This document shows positions 58,033-64,000 of a stretch of 64,000 nt of DNA, piece after piece. Source of the stretch: Streptomyces sp. RKND-216 (GTDB taxonomy: Bacteria > Actinomycetota > Actinomycetes > Streptomycetales > Streptomycetaceae); contig NZ_SSBQ01000002.1 in assembly GCF_004795255.1 (NCBI RefSeq), positions 3,750,001 through 3,814,000 on the forward strand, written 5' to 3'. The notes beneath the pieces were generated by a model, which did no database searches, was not told the DNA's origin, and worked only from the letters and a program-made list of their open reading frames with translations. The translations under genes and the position numbers were made by a program. Positions within the stretch are counted from its first letter, which is position 1, and each line of letters starts with the position of its first letter.

Positions 58033-60039
58033 GTGGCAGGGACGATCCCCCGACGAACCGGCAGACGCCGCACCGCGTACGCGGTGGCCGGCGCCGCCGC
58101 GGCGGCGCTGCTGGCGCCACTGGTCACCGCCGTACCCGCATCGACCGACGAGACCGCGTCCCGTTCCCTGCAGGGGGCGTTCCAGCGGGCGGCGGAGCGG
58201 TACGAGGTGCCGCGGAGTGTGCTGCTGGGGGTGTCGTACTTGCAGTCGCGGTGGGACGGGCATGCGGGTGCGGCGAGCGTGTCGGGCGGGTACGGGCCGA
58301 TGCATCTGACGGATCTGCGGACGGCGTTGGCGGAGGCCGGGGAGCACCATCACGGGGGTGCGGAGGATCCGCGGGGCGACACGGCGCGGCCGCTGGACGT
58401 GGCGGGGCTGTCCCAGACCGCCCGGGCGGGCGAGGGCCGGGAGGCCGGGCGGGTGCCGGAGCGGCTGCGGACGCTGCCGGAGGCGGCGGAGCTTACGGGG
58501 ATCGCGGCGGAGCGGCTGCGGGAGGACCCGGCGGCGAACATCGCGGGCGGTGCGGCGCTGCTGGCGCAGGCGCAGCGGGAGCTGGGACTCCCGGCGAGCG
58601 AGGACCCCGCGGACTGGTTCGGCGCGGTCGCCGCCTACTCCGGAGCGGACGACGCCACGACCGCCGCGGTGTACGCGGGCGACGTCTTCGACGTCATCCG
58701 GAACGGCGCCGCACGCACCACGGACTCCGGCCAGCGGGTGACGCTGAACGCCCACGAGAAGGTCGAGCCCGAGGTGCGGCAGGTCCGGAAGCTCGGCCTG
58801 AAGAAGGGTGAGCGGAACCCGAACCTGGAGTGCCCGCGCAGCATCTCCTGCACGTGGATGCCCGCCCCGTACGAGGAGTGGACCAACCCGGACGGCTCCA
58901 CGGACTACGGCAACCACGACAAGGGCGACCGCCCGCGCACCCAGGACGTGGACTACATCATCGTCCACGACACCGAGGCGACCTGGGACACCACACTCGA
59001 CCTGGTGCAGGACCCGACCTACGTCTCCTGGCACTACTCGCTGCGCTCCTCCGACGGACACGTGGCGCAGCACCTGAACCTCAAGGACGTGGGCTGGCAC
59101 GCGGGCAACTGGTTCGTCAACGCCAAGTCGGTGGGCCTGGAGCACGAGGGCTTCCTGACGAACCCGGACGCCTGGTACACCGAGGCGATGTACCGGACGT
59201 CGTCGCGGTTGGTGCGCCACCTCGCCCGCACGTACGACATCCCGCTGGACCGTCAGCACGTCCTCGGCCACGACAACGTGCCGGGCACCGTGCCGGCCAC
59301 CATCCCCGGCATGCACACCGACCCCGGCCCGTACTGGGACTGGGCGCACTACTTCCGCCTGCTCGGCGCCCCCTTCCACCGCGAAGGCTCCTGGCGCGAC
59401 GCGGACATGGTGACGATCCTGCCCGACTACGACGCGCACCGGCCGGTCTACACCCGCTGCGACGACTCCGGCGACCCGTGCGCCCCGCACGGCTCCGCCG
59501 CCGTCCGCCTGCACACCGCCCCCGACCCGGACGCCCCGCTGGTGAAGGACATCGGCCTGCGCCCGGACGGCGACCCGTCGACCACCGGCGTCAACGACAC
59601 CGGCGCCCGGGCCACCACGGGCCAGCAGTACGCCCTCGCCGGCCGCGACGGCGACTGGACCGCCATCTGGTACCTCGGCCAGAAGGCCTGGTTCCACAAC
59701 CCCGCGGACGAGCGGACTGCGGTCCCGGCCCGCGGCTGGGTCGTCACCCCGGAGGACGGTGAGGACTCGATCCCGGTCTACGGCCGCGCCTACCCCGAGG
59801 CGGGCGCCTACCCGGAGGACGTGCCCGTGCAGGCAGTCGTACCGCACCCGTACGAGCTGAAGGCGGGTCAGGAGTACGTCGCCGGACTGCGGACGAAGGG
59901 CGAGTACTACTACGCCGTCGAATTCGACCCGTCCGGTCACCAGGTGGTGCGGGGCGAGGAGACGTACTACCAGATCCAGTTCGGACATCGCGTCGCATTC
60001 GTGAAGGCTTCGGACGTCGACGTGCGCCGCGCGCGCTGA
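58033..60039 (+). CDS. Secreted N-acetylmuramoyl-L-alanine amidase
   Basis: A 668-residue wall hydrolase. A signal peptide with Arg-rich start (PRRTGRRRTAYAVAG) and Ala-rich core runs to about residue 36 (AVPA). An N-terminal lytic-transglycosylase-like helical region (about 44-245) contains LLGVSYLQSRWDGHAG. The Amidase_2 (PGRP-like) zinc domain at about 305-430 has IIVHDTEA with the first zinc His, WHAGNW, and the later HVLGHDNVPG and HTDPGPYWDW blocks with further zinc ligands. A C-terminal SH3-like beta region follows. It cleaves the amide bond between MurNAc and the stem peptide. The GTG start has GAGGAGG 8 nt upstream. Confidence 0.9.
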   Translation: MAGTIPRRTGRRRTAYAVAGAAAAALLAPLVTAVPASTDETASRSLQGAFQRAAERYEVPRSVLLGVSYLQSRWDGHAGAASVSGGYGPMHLTDLRTALAEAGEHHHGGAEDPRGDTARPLDVAGLSQTARAGEGREAGRVPERLRTLPEAAELTGIAAERLREDPAANIAGGAALLAQAQRELGLPASEDPADWFGAVAAYSGADDATTAAVYAGDVFDVIRNGAARTTDSGQRVTLNAHEKVEPEVRQVRKLGLKKGERNPNLECPRSISCTWMPAPYEEWTNPDGSTDYGNHDKGDRPRTQDVDYIIVHDTEATWDTTLDLVQDPTYVSWHYSLRSSDGHVAQHLNLKDVGWHAGNWFVNAKSVGLEHEGFLTNPDAWYTEAMYRTSSRLVRHLARTYDIPLDRQHVLGHDNVPGTVPATIPGMHTDPGPYWDWAHYFRLLGAPFHREGSWRDADMVTILPDYDAHRPVYTRCDDSGDPCAPHGSAAVRLHTAPDPDAPLVKDIGLRPDGDPSTTGVNDTGARATTGQQYALAGRDGDWTAIWYLGQKAWFHNPADERTAVPARGWVVTPEDGEDSIPVYGRAYPEAGAYPEDVPVQAVVPHPYELKAGQEYVAGLRTKGEYYYAVEFDPSGHQVVRGEETYYQIQFGHRVAFVKASDVDVRRAR

Positions 60040-60275
60040 CGCAGCCCTGCTGTCTACCCGGGTGTCGGGAGACTCACACTCTCTTCACTCGGGTGGGGCA
60101 GGTCTTCGCTTGACGATGGTGTGAAAACTGGGAAAGCTGTTCGCTCGGCGGGCGTGTGAACGGGGCGCGTTCGGGCGGGAATCGATGTGAACGACGACGA
60201 CTTGACGCCCGGCGCCATGACGGCCCCTCACATTTCGGCACCTTCTGACGAGCATCTACTGGGGGTAGTTGGCAG

Positions 60276-61034
60276 ATGAGCAAATCCAAGACGCGTGTGC
60301 GCGTCGCGCGGGTGGCGGCCGGTGCGGTGTTCGCCGCCGGCCTGTCGCTGACCGCGAGCGGTGCGGCGTCGGCCGTCGGGATCGACCTGGGCATCATCCA
60401 GGTCGGTGTCGGCGGGGAGGACGGCACCGTCGCCGGCGTGACCGAGGGCTCCACCGAGGGCACGGCGGTCGGCGTCACCGAGGGCCAGACCGAGGGCACC
60501 ATCGCCGGTGCCATCCAGGGCACCGAGGGCGGCACCACGACCGACGGCGGCACCACCACCGACGGCGGCACCACCACCGACGGCGGGACCACCACGGACG
60601 GTGGCACGACGACCGACGGCGGCACCACCTCCGAGGGCACCGACGGTGGCACGACCACCGACGGCGGCACCACCTCCGAGGGCACCGACGGTGGCACGAC
60701 CGCCGACGGCGGCACCTCGAACGGCTCCACCGGCGGCGACACCGGCTCCACCGGTGGCGGCGAGGAGCCGAACACCGTCGGTGGCAGCGGTGGCGGCGAG
60801 GAGCCGGCCACTGTGGGCGGCAGCTCCGGTGGCAGCACCGGTGGCGACACCACCCCGGAGGGTGGCGGCAGCACCCCGGTCGGCCAGGAGCAGCCTCAGG
60901 ACGAGCTGGCCGAGACCGGCTCCGCCGAGACCGCTCTCCTGCTGGTCGGTGCCGCGACCATGATCGCGGGTGGCGTCGGCTTCCGCCTGATGCCGCGCCT
61001 GCTCAACCGTGGTGGCGGTGCCGCGGCCGCCTGA
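60276..61034 (+). CDS. Sortase-substrate-like surface protein with LAETG signal and TTDGG repeats
   Basis: A 252-residue secreted protein. The signal peptide runs to about residue 33 (ASGAASA). A short hydrophobic conserved part (VGIDLGIIQVGVGGEDG) is followed by VTEGxTEG units, then a repeat region of GTTTDG and GTTSEGTDG (86-146) and Gly/Ser/Thr-rich sequence. The C-terminus is a cell-wall sorting signal: LAETG (211-215), hydrophobic TALLLVGAATMIAGGVGF, then RLMPRLLNR. LAXTG motifs are used by class E sortases of Streptomyces, which also anchor long chaplins. No globular domain; likely a flexible wall-attached stalk. A TTGACG box at 60110-60115 may belong to its promoter. Confidence 0.88.
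   Translation: MSKSKTRVRVARVAAGAVFAAGLSLTASGAASAVGIDLGIIQVGVGGEDGTVAGVTEGSTEGTAVGVTEGQTEGTIAGAIQGTEGGTTTDGGTTTDGGTTTDGGTTTDGGTTTDGGTTSEGTDGGTTTDGGTTSEGTDGGTTADGGTSNGSTGGDTGSTGGGEEPNTVGGSGGGEEPATVGGSSGGSTGGDTTPEGGGSTPVGQEQPQDELAETGSAETALLLVGAATMIAGGVGFRLMPRLLNRGGGAAAA
60531..60713. repeat. Tandem repeats encoding Thr-Thr-Asp-Gly-Gly
   Basis: Five near-identical 18-bp units (encoding GTTTDG) are followed by longer 27-bp variants with TTSEGTDGG. Synonymous changes separate the copies. Copy number may vary between strains. Confidence 0.85.
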
Positions 61035-61093
61035 CTCCAGGCGCCGTAGCGCTGCGTCACCTCCGGTGACGGCGGTCGCACCAGGCACGAGAG

Positions 61094-61131
61094 ACGAGGG
61101 CCCGGAACGCGTACGCGTTCCGGGCCCTCGT
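61094..61131 (+). terminator. Perfect 38-bp palindrome after the LAETG gene
   Basis: Two 19-nt arms (ACGAGGGCCCGGAACGCGT and its exact complement) with no spacer, between the plus-strand LAETG gene and the minus-strand zinc-ribbon gene. It probably works as a bidirectional terminator. Confidence 0.85.
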
Positions 61132-61185
61132 GCGTCCGATCACGGTGTGCGGAGCGCGGTCGCGCGCTCACGCGGGGGTGGAGTT

Positions 61186-61380
61186 CTACGCCGTTGCCAT
61201 CCGCTGGGCCAGGAAGGCGACCAGCGCGGCCAGCGCGAGCAGCAGCGCCATCAGGGCGGGGCTCAGGGCGCCCAGCGGCCCGCTGAGCTGGAGACGTTCA
61301 CGCTGCGCACGGCAGACCGAGCACCGGCCCTCGCTGACGGGACCCGCGCAATTGGCACACACCAGTCGGTCGCATGTCAT
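61186..61380 (-). CDS. Small zinc-ribbon single-pass membrane protein
   Basis: A 64-residue protein with two Cys pairs (Cys8/Cys11 in CANC and Cys20/Cys23 in CSVC), forming a probable zinc ribbon, and one C-terminal membrane helix (PALMALLLALAALVAFLA, 41-58). The ATG is preceded by GGAGGAGG 5 nt upstream, among the best ribosome binding sites in the window, which supports it as real despite its size. It lies between the surface protein and ftsE on the opposite strand. Function unknown. Confidence 0.82.
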   Translation of the reverse strand: MTCDRLVCANCAGPVSEGRCSVCRAQRERLQLSGPLGALSPALMALLLALAALVAFLAQRMATA

Positions 61381-61663
61381 GCGATCCTCCTCCTCTGCCC
61401 GCCGTCGCCGTCAACGGGGGACGGGTTCCCCGACGGCTCACCGGGCATTCCCTTCTCCTCCACTGTGCCAGGTGTCGGCGACCGGTGCAGAAAAGCAGGC
61501 AGGCGTGCTGCCTGTTATGCGGCGATACGTCCCGTGAAGAAACCCACCTGTACCGGACGGCCACTGCGCAGCGCGCAGCGCGTCGCGTAGTGTCGCCTCA
61601 ACCTGGGGGGAGCCGGTCATGGGCTTCCCCTCCTCCTACCCAGGCCAACGTGGTGCGAAAACC
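61381..61663. other. Divergent region between the zinc-ribbon gene and ftsE
   Basis: About 280 bp. It contains a 7-bp inverted repeat CAGGCAG / CTGCCTG (61496-61514, 5-nt loop) followed by TTATGCGG, and TAGTGT at 61588-61593 as a possible -10 for ftsE. No gene is supported; the in-frame extension of ftsE to 61619 starts after these signals but lacks family conservation. Confidence 0.5.
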
Positions 61664-62353
61664 GTGATCCGATTCGACAACGTCTCCAAGACCTACCCCA
61701 AGCAGAACCGTCCCGCGCTCCGCGACGTCTCGCTGGAGGTCGAACGGGGCGAGTTCGTCTTCCTGGTGGGTTCCTCCGGCTCCGGAAAGTCGACCTTCCT
61801 GCGGCTGATCCTGCGCGAGGAGCGCGCCAGCCACGGTCAGGTCCACGTTCTGGGCAAGGACCTGGCCCGGCTCTCGAACTGGAAGGTGCCGCAGATGCGC
61901 CGCCAGCTCGGCACCGTCTTCCAGGACTTCCGGCTGCTGCCCAACAAGACCGTGGGCGAGAACGTCGCCTTCGCGCTCGAGGTGATCGGCAAGTCGCGCG
62001 GCCAGATCCGCAAGACCGTGCCCGAAGTCCTCGAACTCGTCGGTCTCGGCGGGAAGGGCGACCGGATGCCCGGCGAGCTGTCCGGCGGTGAACAGCAGCG
62101 CGTCGCGATCGCGCGGGCGTTCGTCAACCGGCCGATGCTGCTGATCGCCGACGAACCGACGGGCAACCTCGACCCGCAGACCTCCGTCGGCATCATGAAG
62201 CTGCTGGACCGCATCAACCGCACCGGCACCACCGTGGTGATGGCGACCCACGACCAGGCGATCGTCGACCAGATGCGCAAGCGGGTCATCGAGCTCGAGA
62301 AGGGTCGCCTGGTCCGCGACCAGTCGCGCGGCGTCTACGGCTACCAGCACTGA
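61664..62353 (+). CDS. ftsE: Cell division ATP-binding protein FtsE
   Basis: A 229-residue ABC ATPase. Walker A is GSSGSGKST near 37-45, the Q-loop is in [10 protein letters not shown], the signature is [15 protein letters not shown], and Walker B is [12 protein letters not shown] with His in ATHD. It begins [19 protein letters not shown], the standard FtsE start, so the GTG at 61664 is used, giving the usual length. With FtsX it forms a membrane complex that switches on peptidoglycan hydrolases at division or growth sites. ftsX follows after 74 bp. Confidence 0.96.
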   Translation: MIRFDNVSKTYPKQNRPALRDVSLEVERGEFVFLVGSSGSGKSTFLRLILREERASHGQVHVLGKDLARLSNWKVPQMRRQLGTVFQDFRLLPNKTVGENVAFALEVIGKSRGQIRKTVPEVLELVGLGGKGDRMPGELSGGEQQRVAIARAFVNRPMLLIADEPTGNLDPQTSVGIMKLLDRINRTGTTVVMATHDQAIVDQMRKRVIELEKGRLVRDQSRGVYGYQH

Positions 62354-62427
62354 CCCCCGGGCGGCCCGCCCGCCGTCCCCGCGGCAACCCGCTCAGCTCG
62401 CCCCCGCACGGAAGCAGGAAGGACGCC

Positions 62428-63339
62428 ATGCGCGCCCAGTTCGTAATGTCGGAGATCAGCGTCGGTCTCCGCCGCAATCTCACCATGACGTTCGCGGTGA
62501 TCGTCTCGGTCGCCCTCTCGCTGGCGCTGCTCGGCGGCTCGCTGCTCGCGACCGAGCAGGTGAACGCGATGAAGGGCTTCTGGTACGACAAGGTCCAGGT
62601 GTCGATCTACCTCTGCAACGAGAACGACGCCGAGTCGGACCCGAACTGCGCCAAGGGCGCCGTGACCCAGCAGCAGAAGGACGAGATCGAGGGAGACCTG
62701 AAGGACCTCGGCGTCGTCGAGAAGGTCTACCACGAGTCCGCGGAGCAGGCGTTCCAGCACTACCAGGAGCAGTTCGGCGACTCTCCGCTCGCGGACTCCC
62801 TGACGGCGGACCAGATGCAGGAGTCCTTCCGCGTGAAGCTGGAGGACCCGACGAAGTTCAACGTGATCAACACGGCGTTCTCCGGGCGGCAGGGCGTCCA
62901 GGAGGTGCAGGACCAGAAGAACCTGCTGGAGAACCTCTTCGGGCTGCTCAACGGGATGAAGATCGCAGCGCTCTTCGTGATGTGCATGATGCTCGTCGTC
63001 GCGTTGCTGCTGATCATCAACACCGTGCGGGTGTCGGCGTTCAGCCGCCGGCGGGAGACGGGCATCATGCGGCTGGTCGGCGCGTCCAGCTTCTACATCC
63101 AGATGCCGTTCATCCTGGAGGCGGCCATCGCCGGCCTGATCGGCGCCGGGTTCGCCTGCGTGCTGCTGGCTGGCGGGAAGTTCTTCCTCATCGACAACTG
63201 GCTCCAGCAGGAGATCGTCCTGATCAACTTCGTGGGCTGGGACGCGGTGGTGAAGGTGTTGCCGCTCATCCTGGCGGTCGGTGCGCTGATGCCCGCCTTT
63301 GCAGCTTTCTTCGCTCTGCGCAAGTACCTGAAGGTGTGA
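62428..63339 (+). CDS. ftsX: Cell division membrane protein FtsX
   Basis: A 303-residue permease-like protein with four TM helices. TM1 is near 21-42. An extracytoplasmic domain (about 45-170) includes two Cys (YLCNENDAESDPNCAKG) that could pair. Three helices follow (AALFVMCMMLVVALLLIINTV; a second in the segment after FSRRRETGIMRLVGAS; and the last before FALRKYLKV). The ATG has AGGAAGGA upstream. It partners FtsE and typically activates a coiled-coil/NlpC-P60 or other wall hydrolase. Confidence 0.96.
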   Translation: MRAQFVMSEISVGLRRNLTMTFAVIVSVALSLALLGGSLLATEQVNAMKGFWYDKVQVSIYLCNENDAESDPNCAKGAVTQQQKDEIEGDLKDLGVVEKVYHESAEQAFQHYQEQFGDSPLADSLTADQMQESFRVKLEDPTKFNVINTAFSGRQGVQEVQDQKNLLENLFGLLNGMKIAALFVMCMMLVVALLLIINTVRVSAFSRRRETGIMRLVGASSFYIQMPFILEAAIAGLIGAGFACVLLAGGKFFLIDNWLQQEIVLINFVGWDAVVKVLPLILAVGALMPAFAAFFALRKYLKV

Positions 63340-63394
63340 CACACGACGCGCGTGACTGTTCCGACATCGCGTCTTCATCGGGCCGTGACTGCCC

Positions 63395-63410
63395 TAGACT
63401 CCGCAGCATG
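63395..63410 (+). promoter_or_regulatory. Leaderless-type -10 element at the S41 protease gene
   Basis: TAGACT at 63395-63400 lies 7 nt before the ATG at 63408 and no Shine-Dalgarno sequence is visible, consistent with a leaderless transcript separate from ftsEX. Confidence 0.45.
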
Positions 63411-64000
63411 TCGGGCACGTGGAGAAATGCGCCTCCTCGCCGGGTACGGCGGGGGGCGGCGCTGACCCTGGTCTTCGCGGGCGCCCTGGCCACCGGTGCC
63501 GCCACCAACTCCTGGGGCGGCGTGCCGGGAGGGCCGGGCGCACCCGGAGTGCCGGGGCCACGCCACGAGTTGAACGGCGCCGCCGGCCGTACGCCGGGCG
63601 GCGCGGGTGCGGTGCCGGCGGAGGCGGCCGAGGCCGCCGAGGCCAAGGTCGCCGCCGAAGAGCTGGTCAGCCGCAGCGGTGACCGCTGGGAGGCCGCCTA
63701 CAGCGCCCACGAGTACGAGGGCTTCGAGCGTCGCATGGGCGGCGCGTACGTCGGCGTCGGCGTCTCCGTAAAGCGGTCCGACGTCCCCGGCGGCGACGAG
63801 GTCGTGCGCGTCGAGGACGTGCTGCCGGACAGTCCCGCGGACCGGGCCGGCCTCCGGCCGGGGGACCGGCTGCAGGCCGTCGACGGCGTGCCCGTGACCG
63901 GCGAGCCGGTCACCGAGGTGGTCGCGCTGCTGCGCGGTGCCGCCGACGCGTCCCCGGGCCGCGCCGCCGACCCCGGTACGGCCGTCGACCTCACGCTCAG
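63408..64000 (+). CDS. S41 family C-terminal processing peptidase (partial, 3' end outside window)
   Basis: The first 197 residues are present. An Arg-rich N-terminus with a hydrophobic segment (ALTLVFAGALATGAAT, about 18-33) is an uncleaved anchor or signal. A Gly/Pro/Ala-rich linker and a short helical region (EAKVAAEELVSRSGDRWEAAY) follow. A PDZ domain starts near 112 with GAYVGVGVSV and contains VLPDSPADRAGLRPGDRLQAVDGVPVTG. The catalytic S41 domain would lie beyond the window. This gene follows ftsEX in Streptomyces. Confidence 0.9.
   Translation, partial: MSGTWRNAPPRRVRRGAALTLVFAGALATGAATNSWGGVPGGPGAPGVPGPRHELNGAAGRTPGGAGAVPAEAAEAAEAKVAAEELVSRSGDRWEAAYSAHEYEGFERRMGGAYVGVGVSVKRSDVPGGDEVVRVEDVLPDSPADRAGLRPGDRLQAVDGVPVTGEPVTEVVALLRGAADASPGRAADPGTAVDLTL

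Noticed and set aside
60531-60713. Regular repeats that could suggest a CRISPR array
   Set aside because: Units are contiguous, in frame, without unique spacers and encode TTDGG peptides in a secreted protein.

Overview
The window is chromosomal DNA from a high-GC actinobacterium, almost certainly a Streptomyces or close relative. Supporting signs are the strong G/C bias at third codon positions, frequent GTG starts, the mtnA-mtrA-mtrB-lpqB-comF-hpf-orphan response regulator-secA order, and the pkaA-pkaB-prfB and ftsE-ftsX-S41 protease order. It is mostly conserved core genome. I see no CRISPR array, intact mobile element, tRNA or biosynthetic gene cluster.

Layout. 1-3042: 3' part of an rRNA operon (23S missing its first few hundred bases, then 5S, then a strong terminator). 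3130-8721 (minus): a coupled five-gene cluster of MoxR-AAA/DUF58 type with DUF4350, DUF4129 and a multi-pass membrane protein. 8865-16124 (plus): mtnA overlapping the MtrA-MtrB two-component system, its lipoprotein partner LpqB, a ComF phosphoribosyltransferase and long-form HPF. 16288-19005: a LuxR-type orphan response regulator, then a winged-helix (YcaQ-like) protein and a GNAT acetyltransferase on the minus strand. 19183-24462: secA, an Rv3235-family protein with a collagen-like tract, a DUF6912 protein and a HAD-like protein. 24463-25329: a long gap with the decayed C-terminus of an IS110-type transposase and a repeated TGACGTC motif. 25330-30324: the very large NAD-dependent glutamate dehydrogenase. 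30595-36598: two convergent bifunctional GT2/CDP-glycerol transferases, probably for teichoic-acid-like wall polymers. 36895-38334: a rifampin monooxygenase (Rox) preceded by a palindrome matching the rifamycin-associated element. 38599-45613 (minus): an alpha-glucoside uptake and hydrolysis locus (glucosidase, binding lipoprotein, two permeases) plus an extra binding lipoprotein. 45812-49448: a tightly coupled PadR / ABC ATPase / FtsX-like permease operon. 49494-49748: a C-terminal fragment of a DUF234-type ATPase. 49827-52862 (minus): an FHA plus EssC/FtsK-like ATPase, divergent from the Ser/Thr kinases PkaA and PkaB. 56675 onward: prfB, a wall amidase, a LAETG sortase-substrate-like protein, a 64-residue zinc-ribbon membrane protein, ftsE, ftsX and the start of an S41 protease.

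Themes are cell-envelope control (MtrAB-LpqB, SecA, FtsEX, amidase, wall-polymer transferases, sortase substrate), Ser/Thr phosphorylation paired with FHA recognition (PkaA/PkaB with the FHA-ATPase), and nutrient handling (methionine salvage, glutamate catabolism, alpha-glucosides). No wholly new system is obvious. The most rewarding items are the RAE-like element and nearby terminator-like hairpin at rox, the EssC-like FHA ATPase with a degenerate first domain, the domain-bearing sugar permease, the HAD protein with a DxN motif, and the decayed gene remnants.
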